The notes beneath the pieces were generated by a model, which saw nothing but the letters and a program-made list of their open reading frames with translations, made no database searches and was not told where the DNA came from. The position numbers and the translations under genes are program-made. Source: Bdellovibrionaceae bacterium UBA2339 (lineage in GTDB: Bacteria; Bdellovibrionota; Bdellovibrionia; Bdellovibrionales; JAMPXM01). From it: 8,960 nucleotides of DNA. Below are positions 1 to 5,553 of the stretch, piece after piece. The stretch lies in assembly GCA_002344785.1 (NCBI GenBank), contig DDUL01000035.1, positions 1 to 8,960 on the forward strand. The letters are read 5' to 3'. The stretch's first letter is position 1. Every line of letters starts with the position of its first letter.

Positions 1-21
1 GTGGAGTTCTTTGTCTGTCAT

Positions 22-46
22 ACCCTGTGTTTAGCACGGGTTTTTT
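22..46 (+). terminator. Probable Rho-independent terminator of a plus-strand gene left of the window
   Basis: ACCC at 22-25 pairs with GGGT at 38-41, a T bulge follows, then GTG (27-29) pairs with CAC (35-37) around a 5-nt loop. A T run follows the stem directly (41-46) and a second T run lies at 55-59. The orientation suits a plus-strand gene ending near or before the window edge, so it would converge on the minus-strand ABC operon. No coding part of that gene can be recognised here. The stem is short, so this is a moderate call. Confidence 0.45.
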
Positions 47-224
47 CGCTCAGATTTTTCGCTCGAGGATCGCCTATGGCGGGCGTTTGCGCAGAGGCAC
101 GCGAAGCGGGGTTTGCTCGCGCGCGCCAGCTGTGAGCCGCGTGCGTGCGGTGATTGCGATGGCTTGTGGCGAGGAGCGCTCTCGGCGATTGTGCGCGAGA
201 GAGTTCATCGAAAAATCGCGTCAA

Positions 225-248
225 CAAAAATTTGCGCAAGCCTTGCGC
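225..248 (-). terminator. Candidate minus-strand terminator hairpin downstream of the ABC operon
   Basis: On the minus strand the palindrome GCGCAAG-G-CTTGCGC (248-234) is followed by AAATTTTTG, and a second T run comes about 12 nt later. As RNA it gives a 6-bp stem with a 3-nt loop. It lies about 220 nt past the stop of permease 2, and the AAA between stem and T run is not ideal. It could end the ABC operon transcript, but it may be only a palindrome. Confidence 0.3.
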
Positions 249-250
249 GC

Positions 251-265
251 GTCCGGAATCCGGAC
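251..265. repeat. 15-bp inverted repeat GTCCGGA-A-TCCGGAC
   Basis: This is a perfect 7-bp inverted repeat with a 1-nt centre, 2 nt away from the 234-248 palindrome. It has no T run on either side, so it is not a terminator by itself. It could be a protein-binding site or part of a REP-like element. I can see only the symmetry. Confidence 0.5.
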
Positions 266-301
266 ACCGTCGCCGGACAAAGCGAAGGCCCGCGCGCCCA
301 C

Positions 302-372
302 GCCATCCGCGCTGGCGCGGGTCACACATCACGCACGACTCCGCAAAAGCCACCCGCGCTGGCGCGGGTCAC
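302..372. repeat. Pair of 24-bp direct repeats with internal hairpin
   Basis: Copies at 302-325 and 349-372 match in 23 of 24 positions, start to start 47 bp. The last 19 bases are identical. Each copy contains an inverted repeat: CCCGCGC-TG-GCGCGGG at 353-368 in copy 2, and one end mismatch in copy 1 at 306-321. The word TGGCGCGGGT inside them (313-322, 360-369) also occurs on the minus strand inside the repeat array at the start of permease 2 (1285-1294 and 1318-1327). The function is unknown; a dispersed REP-like element is one possibility. Confidence 0.6.
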
Positions 373-468
373 TCCGCACCACGCGCCACCATGCAACCCC
401 ACCACGAACCAACACCCAACCCGCAAACTCGCGCTCACCACTCGCGTCCACAAACCCGCACCACAATC

Positions 469-1407
469 CTACGACCGCAACACCAACATGTTTCCCGACT
501 CATATCTCCGCAAGCCGAGATGAAAAACTGCCGCGCCGATCACGAAGAATCCGACGCCGCCCGCAAACATCAACCCGAGATCACTCCATGAAAAACGTCG
601 CACTAAATCAACGGGGACCTCGGCAATGAATGCCGCTGGAATCAAAGTGAACAAGATCACGCGAGTTCCACCCGAGAAGATCCGCGACGGATAAGTCGAG
701 AAGTGAATGAGCGTCATGCCGATGCCGTTGGCCAAAGCTTCGCTGGATCCCAAGAAAAACGCGAGCGAGCCCGCGAGAATGAAGAATCCCAAGTACACAA
801 ACGCGGCCAGACTGCTCGCGACGAAGTACCACAACCACTGTTCCGCGCTGAGAGGAACAAACAGCATCAACAGCAATGGACCAAACAGTAAGTCGCCGAG
901 ATTCGCTGGGCGCACCTGCCCACACATGATTTGCAACAACACGTTCTTCGGTAGTGCCAAGTAGTAATCGAGCTGGCCCGCCGCAATGAGCTCGGCCAGT
1001 CGCAACACCTGAGCGAACAACCCGAACGCTATACCGAACGCAAATGTGATCACTCCCCACATGAGAAAGAGATCTTCGCGCTGCCATCCCTTCAGCACCG
1101 GAAAGCGTTCAAAATAAAGCGCCCAGAACAACACCCAAAGTGAGTCGTTGATGAGCATCCCCACCAGCTGCGTGATGAAGCTCGTGCGATACTCGATCGC
1201 CGAGGCCAAGTTGTTACGAAGTGCTGTCGTCAAGAAAACAAGCTGCGCGCGAGGCCCACCGCGGGCCACCACTTCCGCCACGCCACCCGCGCCACGCTCA
1301 CCGCTTACGCCCGCGCCACCCGCGCCACGCTCACCGCGCTCAACACCAGCACCGCTCACGCCACCCGCACCACCCGAAGTCGCATCTCGCTTTTCATGAT
1401 CTGACAC
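469..1407 (-). CDS. ABC-2 type (DUF990-like) transporter permease 2, with Gly-rich N-terminal extension
   Basis: This is an integral membrane subunit of the ABC transporter encoded with the two genes upstream. The body (about residues 56-312) has roughly six hydrophobic segments. It carries the conserved-looking stretch RLAELIAAGQLDYYLALPKN at 136-155 and ends in GLRRYESGN, both typical as I recall of the uncharacterised COG3694-type permeases. Substrate and direction are unknown. The GTG start at 1407 is chosen because GGAGG (1417-1413) lies 5 nt before it, inside the end of permease 1, giving a 312-residue product. The first ~55 residues are not membrane-like. They are Gly/Ala/Arg/Glu-rich and contain two tandem 11-residue units beginning GERGAGG (25-35, 36-46). 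No comparable RBS precedes a start closer to the body, so the extension is probably made. It ends in TAG. Confidence 0.88.
   Translation of the reverse strand: MSDHEKRDATSGGAGGVSGAGVERGERGAGGAGVSGERGAGGVAEVVARGGPRAQLVFLTTALRNNLASAIEYRTSFITQLVGMLINDSLWVLFWALYFERFPVLKGWQREDLFLMWGVITFAFGIAFGLFAQVLRLAELIAAGQLDYYLALPKNVLLQIMCGQVRPANLGDLLFGPLLLMLFVPLSAEQWLWYFVASSLAAFVYLGFFILAGSLAFFLGSSEALANGIGMTLIHFSTYPSRIFSGGTRVILFTLIPAAFIAEVPVDLVRRFSWSDLGLMFAGGVGFFVIGAAVFHLGLRRYESGNMLVLRS
1281..1337 (-). repeat. 33-bp in-frame tandem repeat in permease 2
   Basis: A 24-bp segment at 1281-1304 recurs exactly at 1314-1337, a 33-bp period that equals 11 codons. A third, degenerate relative lies near 1353-1375. On the coding strand it encodes two units starting GERGAGG in the N-terminal extension of permease 2. 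The period keeps frame, as expected for a repeat under coding constraint or tolerated only when in frame. Confidence 0.75.
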
Positions 1408-1408
1408 A

Positions 1409-2341
1409 TCAACCTCCATTGACGTCGAGACGTCGCACACCTGCGCGATACATTCCCCACGCCATCAGACCCAAGAGAAGTAACAGGCCGAATTGTCGTC
1501 CACTCACATCCAGCCATCTCGTCCAGCTGAAATCGATCGCCAATCGTGCGGGCTCGTAGATCATCAAGGGGAATGGACTCCATGCGACTGCCTCTTGCAT
1601 CCACAACGGAAACAGCGGAATCGGCATCAAGAATCCACCCATGAGCCACTTGAGTCGATCCAACACAAAGAAGAAACCCGTCACGTCCTCCGTCCAGAAC
1701 GCGAGCAAGCCGATCATCGCGCCCCAACAAAAGTTCAATAAGGCGGTGAGGACAAAGCTCACGATGAGCGCCGGCACTTGTGTCGCATCGAAACTCGGAA
1801 AGCCGACCGCTGCAAAGGCGATCGCACCGCCAGCACTCGCCAACACCAAAGCCTTCAAGGCGCCCTCGCCGAGAAAGACAGCAGCATGCCAACCGAGAAA
1901 TGAGTACGGCTTATTCAACCGAATCGCCACGTCACCACTTTTGATTTCGTTCTCGATGTGCCGATGAATCGGTATCATCGACAAGATGATGGTCTCCGTT
2001 GCCACGAGATACCAGATCATCTGCGTGAGACTGAATCCCGCGACCAAGCCACTCGCATCTCCGCCTTGTGCGTAAGTCACGCGCCAAAGCTCGACGAAAA
2101 CGTACATCACCACCAGAATGAAAATCGCGGCACTCCAAAAGTCGCCGAGATATCTCAGACGCGAGCGCAGAGTCACTTGCATCACGGCCCAAAACTTATT
2201 CATGCCGCCGAGCAAACCCCGCCGCCACCCACCCCGATCGCCCCAACCGCGACCAGCGCCGCCGGCGCCCAAGCCGCCGCCATCAACGCGACCAGCGCCG
2301 CCAGCGCCAACCACACCGGACGCAACACTCACTGAAGTCAC
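1409..2341 (-). CDS. ABC-2 type (DUF990-like) transporter permease 1, with Gly-rich N-terminal extension
   Basis: This is the first membrane subunit of the ABC transporter, likely pairing with permease 2 as a heterodimer driven by the ATPase upstream. Residues 47-310 form the recognisable body: MNKFWAV, LRSRLRYLGDFW, then about six hydrophobic helices. Features such as HIENEIKSGDVAIRLNKPYS (127-146) and AFWTEDVTGF (214-223) fit COG4587-type permeases as I remember them. The start used here is GTG 2341, which overlaps the ATPase stop as GTGA and has GAGG 6 nt upstream. It adds a 46-residue Gly/Ala/Arg-rich leader with two 13-residue units starting GAGGAGR (12-24, 25-37). The alternative is ATG 2203 (264 residues), which matches the usual family length but has only a poor RBS. 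Family call is secure; the start is less so. Confidence 0.87.
   Translation of the reverse strand: MTSVSVASGVVGAGGAGRVDGGGLGAGGAGRGWGDRGGWRRGLLGGMNKFWAVMQVTLRSRLRYLGDFWSAAIFILVVMYVFVELWRVTYAQGGDASGLVAGFSLTQMIWYLVATETIILSMIPIHRHIENEIKSGDVAIRLNKPYSFLGWHAAVFLGEGALKALVLASAGGAIAFAAVGFPSFDATQVPALIVSFVLTALLNFCWGAMIGLLAFWTEDVTGFFFVLDRLKWLMGGFLMPIPLFPLWMQEAVAWSPFPLMIYEPARLAIDFSWTRWLDVSGRQFGLLLLLGLMAWGMYRAGVRRLDVNGG
1413..1417 (-). promoter_or_regulatory. Shine-Dalgarno GGAGG deciding the permease 2 start
   Basis: GGAGG at 1417-1413 on the coding strand encodes the last Gly-Gly of permease 1 and sits 5 nt before GTG at 1407. The permease 1 stop (TGA, 1411-1409) falls between them, so termination and re-initiation are closely coupled. 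Confidence 0.7.
2248..2308 (-). repeat. 39-bp in-frame tandem repeat in permease 1
   Basis: The segment 2248-2269 recurs at 2287-2308 with one mismatch in 22 bases, a 39-bp period that equals 13 codons. It encodes the two GAGGAGR units in the N-terminal leader of permease 1. The surrounding DNA is very GC-rich and strand-biased compared with the body of the gene. Confidence 0.7.
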
Positions 2342-3324
2342 AAGCCACCTCGCCGGTAAATCTCGGCAATCACATCTTCGAGTGGCGCCGGCTGAATCGC
2401 GATGTCCTCGACTTCATGAACACGCAAGATCTCTCCGACCACGCGATCAATTCCCGTCTTCTGCGTGTCAACGCTCAGTTTGATCCCAGAACCCTTTTGC
2501 TTCACGATGCTCGAGCCCTCAGGCGCGACAAAGTTTTCCACCGCGCGCACAAGCTTCAAGTCGATCTCCTTCTTCGCCAAAACTTTCTGGCGCAGAGCCG
2601 AGGTCGATCCGTCGTACACGGCCTCGCCCCGATTCACGATCACCGTTCGTCGACACAGACTTTCAATGTCACCCGCATCGTGTGACGTGAGAAACACCGT
2701 CAATCCCGTTTCCACATTTGCTCGCCGAATCAAGTCTCGGATCGAGGCCTTCGCAACAGGATCTAAGCCAATCGTCGGTTCATCGAGAAACAAGATGCGC
2801 GGCTCGTGCAAGAGACTTGCGGCGACCTCGCAACGCATACGTTGTCCCAATGAGAGCTTTCGCACGGGCACATCAGCGAACTCGCCCAGCTCAAACAGCT
2901 CAATCAATAAGTCACGACGTCGCCGGAACTTCTCGCGATCCAATTCGTAAATTCTCGAGAGCAACTCAAAAGCGTCCAGCGCCGGTAAATGCAACCACAG
3001 CTGCGACTTCTGCCCGAATACCGAGCCGATTTCGTAAGCCAATGCGACGCGATCCTTCCACGGCACAAGACCCAACACGCGCGCGTCACCCGAAGTCGGA
3101 AACAAAATGCCCGTCAGAATTTTAATCGTCGTCGATTTGCCCGCGCCGTTCGGACCAATCAGCGCCAAAGTCTCACCCGCTTGGACCTCAAGGTCCAAGG
3201 CGCGAAGCGCGACATGTCGCTCTTCCACACGAGACATGGGATTCATGCGCTGAAGCAATGACCCGCTCGTGCGCGTGCGTATGAAACTCTTGTGAAGTGA
3301 TTGAACCGAGATGATGGTCGACAT
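2338..3324 (-). CDS. ABC transporter ATP-binding protein (COG4586-like) of the DUF990-permease system
   Basis: This cytoplasmic ATPase powers the two permeases that follow. All catalytic motifs are intact in the 328-residue product: Walker A GPNGAGKST at 57-65, Q-loop glutamine in GQKSQLW (104-110), signature LSLGQRMR at 158-165, Walker B RILFLDEP at 176-183, and the switch histidine in TSHD (H215). The GQKSQLW version of the Q-loop and the ~80-residue C-terminal domain after the nucleotide-binding domain fit the uncharacterised COG4586 subgroup better than simple NatA-type ATPases. ATG 3324 is chosen because AAGGAG lies 6 nt upstream. A TTG at 3345 would overlap that RBS and add seven residues. 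It is the first gene of the operon. The family is certain; the transported compound is unknown. Confidence 0.95.
   Translation of the reverse strand: MSTIISVQSLHKSFIRTRTSGSLLQRMNPMSRVEERHVALRALDLEVQAGETLALIGPNGAGKSTTIKILTGILFPTSGDARVLGLVPWKDRVALAYEIGSVFGQKSQLWLHLPALDAFELLSRIYELDREKFRRRRDLLIELFELGEFADVPVRKLSLGQRMRCEVAASLLHEPRILFLDEPTIGLDPVAKASIRDLIRRANVETGLTVFLTSHDAGDIESLCRRTVIVNRGEAVYDGSTSALRQKVLAKKEIDLKLVRAVENFVAPEGSSIVKQKGSGIKLSVDTQKTGIDRVVGEILRVHEVEDIAIQPAPLEDVIAEIYRRGGL
2346..2351 (-). promoter_or_regulatory. Shine-Dalgarno GAGGTG for permease 1 within the ATPase gene
   Basis: GAGGTG (2351-2346 on the coding strand) precedes GTG 2341. GAGG is 6 nt from the start. The start codon and the ATPase stop share GTGA at 2341-2338, a classic translational coupling junction that favours the long form of permease 1. 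Confidence 0.6.
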
Positions 3325-3439
3325 GCGCGACTCCTTCTTCTTCAATCAGTGTTGAAGGAGTGTCCGCGCAATTCAAATTGTCATTTTTGATACTCAGGCC
3401 AAGAGCGACTCGAGTTCCAAGCTGGAACCGCCTCGCCAA
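3325..3439 (-). promoter_or_regulatory. Leader and likely promoter region of the ABC operon, with two inverted repeats
   Basis: This 115-bp gap between the lipoprotein gene and the ABC ATPase is where the operon promoter should be if the genes are not co-transcribed. No convincing -35/-10 pair stands out. Two symmetric sites are visible: CAATT-CA-AATTG at 3369-3380 in an AT-rich patch, and GTTCCA-AGC-TGGAAC at 3414-3428 directly after the lipoprotein gene. The second could act as a weak terminator for that gene, but no T run follows it. Confidence 0.35.
3331..3336 (-). promoter_or_regulatory. Shine-Dalgarno AAGGAG of the ABC ATPase gene
   Basis: AAGGAG at 3336-3331 on the coding strand has a 6-nt spacer to ATG 3324. 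It fixes the start and rules out the upstream in-frame TTG. Confidence 0.8.
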
Positions 3440-4561
3440 TCACGGAACCAGCGTGCGAATCTCTGCCTGCTTTTGATTGATGAACCAGCCGTAATAATTC
3501 TCTTCCGGCAAGATCACGCCCTGTCCGCGACGCAAGGTCTCGAGATTGCGTCGATACAGCTCGCGCGCTCGGCCCTTTTCTCGACCGAGATTGTACAAGG
3601 TCGCGGTCAAACCCGGATTGGCGCTGATATCAAAGTTCGCTTCGTTGATGTAAGTGTCGATCGCAAGCTTCAAGTTCGCGGCGATGTAATGCACCGTCGT
3701 CGTCGGCTCAATGATGTCTTCATAGATTTCCACAGGTCGCGACACATCCAACCGACGCAACCCACTCAGCTCATGAACGCGATCGGCAACCATCAACGCG
3801 CGCAAGGGATCCAACTGTCCCAATCCATACGAAAGGCCCGAGGCCACAGGATTGAAGAAGGTCATGCGCAAAGAGGAATTCGGAAAAGTTCGGCCATCGA
3901 CAGTCTTGCCGCGATAGTCGCGCTCCCAAATCCAACCGATGCAATCCCAGTATTCCGCCTGAGGTCCATTCGCACGACAAGTCGCGAAGCGCTCGCCCTT
4001 GATCAGCTCGTCCAAGCCAATGCCGCTCGCACGAAAGCGAAGCGCCCACGAGGCCGCAAAGCGCGTCGCCAGAATCGCATAAGTCTGCACCGCATCCTGA
4101 CCGCTCACATTGTAAGTGTGTTCGCCGATGATGGCGCTCACCACGTGAATGGGATCCAAGCCGTGCAACAAAGCCGCGCGACGAATCTCCTGGAGAATCG
4201 AAGGATCTCGCCGCAACATATTCATCGCCTTCACATAGCGCGCTTGAACTTCCGCCTCGCGCACTCGCAGATCCGTCGAGAAGCGCGCCTTCGTACTTTC
4301 CGGAAACTCGGGTTGCACAGCTTGGCGATTGCCCGCCGGCACCGCAATCAACACGCGCTTGTCTCGATAAGCCGCCATCGTGATTTCCGGCGAGTCCGGC
4401 GCCACCGAGTAATCCGAAGTATTCGTCAGTGGTGCTGAACGCGTACACGCCAAAAGGATCTGCGAACCAACGGCCATCACAGCCAACGCACTCCACACGC
4501 GCCGACCCGCAGAGCGTCCCGCGCCATCAACATTCCGACTCGACTTTGCACCCAACAACAT
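3440..4561 (-). CDS. DUF1402-like lipoprotein with lysozyme/SLT-like motif order
   Basis: The 373-residue product begins with a basic N-terminus (RVW at 21-23), a hydrophobic segment (24-38) and a lipobox-like LLAC with Cys39 followed by Thr. It is probably an outer-membrane or periplasmic lipoprotein. The body resembles DUF1402 proteins as I recall them from rhizobia. Three motifs come in the order seen in SLT-type lytic transglycosylases: HGLDPIHVVSAIIGEHTYN (133-151, candidate catalytic Glu147), SYGLGQLDP (244-252, like the GLMQ motif), and TATLYNLG (319-326, like AAYNAG). About 95 residues separate the first two, more than usual. A peptidoglycan-cleaving role is inference only. ATG 4561 is supported by GAGGAG 6 nt upstream. 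The gene has its own AT-rich upstream region and is probably transcribed separately from the cupins. Confidence 0.82.
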   Translation of the reverse strand: MLLGAKSSRNVDGAGRSAGRRVWSALAVMAVGSQILLACTRSAPLTNTSDYSVAPDSPEITMAAYRDKRVLIAVPAGNRQAVQPEFPESTKARFSTDLRVREAEVQARYVKAMNMLRRDPSILQEIRRAALLHGLDPIHVVSAIIGEHTYNVSGQDAVQTYAILATRFAASWALRFRASGIGLDELIKGERFATCRANGPQAEYWDCIGWIWERDYRGKTVDGRTFPNSSLRMTFFNPVASGLSYGLGQLDPLRALMVADRVHELSGLRRLDVSRPVEIYEDIIEPTTTVHYIAANLKLAIDTYINEANFDISANPGLTATLYNLGREKGRARELYRRNLETLRRGQGVILPEENYYGWFINQKQAEIRTLVP

Positions 4562-4836
4562 CGCGAACTCCTCGTGCCGAGGCCAAAGGCCCTCAACCCA
4601 TCAAAGACTTGAAACGCAAAACTCAGACTGCGCGAGGGGTTGGCTGCAATTCCCGAGCTGCCATGGATGAGTGTGCAGGGATTCCTGTAAGTATTTGGAT
4701 TAACTTAAGAAAATAGCGAAAATCGATGATATACGCCCGCGCGATACTTCTATACGTCGAAGAAGACAGATATTTGAATAATTTCGATGAGTTATGCGTC
4801 ATCGATCGAAAAAATCGCACACTCAATTAGGGCAGC
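4562..4836 (-). promoter_or_regulatory. AT-rich intergenic region, likely promoter of the DUF1402-like gene
   Basis: This 275-bp gap is clearly more AT-rich (about 4680-4830) than anything else in the window, which fits a promoter for the lipoprotein gene. The half-site TATACG occurs on the plus strand at 4730-4735 and 4751-4756, 21 bp apart (two helical turns), a possible tandem binding site. A T run (4809-4814 read on the minus strand) shortly after the cupin stop lacks a stem. No specific -35/-10 pair is convincing. A 67-codon TTG frame here has no RBS and is not called. Confidence 0.4.
4568..4573 (-). promoter_or_regulatory. Shine-Dalgarno GAGGAG of the DUF1402-like gene
   Basis: GAGGAG at 4573-4568 on the coding strand has a 6-nt spacer to ATG 4561 and fixes the start ahead of the signal peptide. 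Confidence 0.75.
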
Positions 4837-5508
4837 TCAGGGACGAAAACGGGCCGCATCCCCCGCCGGTCCCCACGGGACACCAGGATCCGGACGCAAC
4901 TCCCAAAGTGCGCCGCGCGCTCGCATCTCTTCATTGCGCGCCTCGTGCAGCGGATACCAAATTTTTTCGTCGGGAAAGTCCGCGGTCTCGCCGAGCACGA
5001 TGTACTCCGCATCGGCGCCGGAGTTGTTGATCACACAATGCGCGAGCCCCGTGCCGGGCTTGAAATACACCACATCACCCGGCGCGATCTTTCGCGTCCA
5101 ACCGTGCAGGAAAACTTCGACCTCGCCCGCCAACATCACCAACCACTCTTCTTCGTGCGTGTGCGCGTGCGGCCACGAACTTCGCCGACCCGGCGGATGA
5201 ACTTCGTGCCAAATTCCCAAACGCTGCAAACCCAATCGCGACGTCAAACGCGCGCCCAATCCAAACACCTCGTCGCTCCCCGGATACGACCAAGGCTTCT
5301 CGCGCGAGGCCGAAGGCGCATGCAGAATTCGATGACTCCAATCCGCCGCCAACTCCGGACCCAAACTTTGCGTGGGCCAATTCGACCACCACGAGTCGCC
5401 AGTTTCTGCGCGTCGATCAAGATGAAAGGGATAGATCCACTGATTCGTCGGCCGAGTCCGCTCGCCCATCATCAACAGACGACAAGACTTCGCCGGCATC
5501 GCCGGCAT
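4837..5508 (-). CDS. Cupin-domain protein, C-terminal part of an interrupted bicupin
   Basis: The 223-residue frame contains a complete cupin at about 95-190. Motif 1 has His114, His116 and Glu121 (PHAHTHEEE). Motif 2 runs from Gly144 through PGTG (151-154) to His157 and Asn161. These would bind a metal; the substrate is unknown. Before it, residues 7-50 (KSCRLLMMGERTRP... to QSLG) do not look like a natural N-terminus. MGERTRPTNQWIYP (14-27) aligns with the tail of the cupin domain in the same protein, LGETADFPDEKIWYP (172-186). They are therefore the tail of a preceding cupin domain, which is encoded upstream. ATG 5508 follows the upstream TAG directly and has no Shine-Dalgarno; ATG at 5499, 5472 and 5469 also lacks one. 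Coupled re-initiation or loss of function are both possible. Confidence 0.85.
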   Translation of the reverse strand: MPAMPAKSCRLLMMGERTRPTNQWIYPFHLDRRAETGDSWWSNWPTQSLGPELAADWSHRILHAPSASREKPWSYPGSDEVFGLGARLTSRLGLQRLGIWHEVHPPGRRSSWPHAHTHEEEWLVMLAGEVEVFLHGWTRKIAPGDVVYFKPGTGLAHCVINNSGADAEYIVLGETADFPDEKIWYPLHEARNEEMRARGALWELRPDPGVPWGPAGDAARFRP

Positions 5509-5553
5509 CTACGGCACATTCGGCACATTCGGCACAGCCGGCACGGCTTGCAT
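5491..5553 (-). repeat. 9-bp tandem array containing the stop and start codons of the two cupin frames
   Basis: Read on the coding strand from 5553 down, seven 9-bp units follow without gap: ATGCAAGCC, GTGCCGGCT, GTGCCGAAT twice, GTGCCGTAG, ATGCCGGCG twice. In frame they encode MQA-VPA-VPN-VPN-VP(stop)-MPA-MPA. Unit five supplies the TAG that ends the first cupin frame, and unit six begins with the ATG that opens the second. The period of 9 keeps the frame across the whole array. Confidence 0.9.

Larger units (their letters stand above)
47..468. other. Gene-free convergent intergenic region, repeat- and palindrome-rich
   Basis: About 420 bases lie between the plus-strand terminator at the left edge and the stop codon of the last ABC permease gene. 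Open frames exist on both strands, but their translations are Arg/Pro/His/Thr-rich with no hydrophobic pattern, domain or good ribosome-binding site, so I call no gene. The region contains two adjacent 15-bp palindromes (234-248, 251-265) and a pair of 24-bp repeats with hairpin potential (302-325, 349-372). A tract from about 372 to 470 is strongly C/A-biased on the plus strand and therefore G/T-rich on the minus strand. It probably forms the 3' untranslated part of the ABC transcript. Confidence 0.6.

Noticed and set aside
18..353. 111-codon minus-strand open frame after the ABC operon
   Set aside because: No RBS, no recognisable motif, and an Arg/Ala/Ser-rich composition typical of non-coding GC-rich DNA.
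27..629. 200-codon plus-strand open frame from a GTG start
   Set aside because: The product is rich in Arg, Pro, His and Thr with no fold-like pattern, it overlaps the real permease 2 gene in antisense, and it passes through the repeats. High GC content alone explains its length.
3325..3345. TTG 3345 as start of the ABC ATPase
   Set aside because: The codons from TTG to 3325 are made of the AAGGAG ribosome-binding site itself, so ATG 3324 is the natural start.
3473..4438. 321-codon plus-strand frame opposite the lipoprotein gene
   Set aside because: It is antisense to a gene with clear motifs, signal peptide and RBS. Its own translation is Arg/His/Ile-rich without domains.
4623..4826. 67-codon minus-strand frame in the AT-rich leader of the lipoprotein gene
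   Set aside because: TTG start, no Shine-Dalgarno for it or for its internal ATG at 4802, and no recognisable features. The region is better read as a promoter and leader.
469..5511. TAG as a reassigned sense codon in this organism
   Set aside because: Permease 2 also ends with TAG (471-469) at the expected family C-terminus, so TAG serves as a normal stop here; recoding is not supported.
5491..5553. CRISPR array reading of the short regular repeats
   Set aside because: Units are 9 bp, contiguous, without spacers and in frame with coding sequence; no cas gene is nearby.
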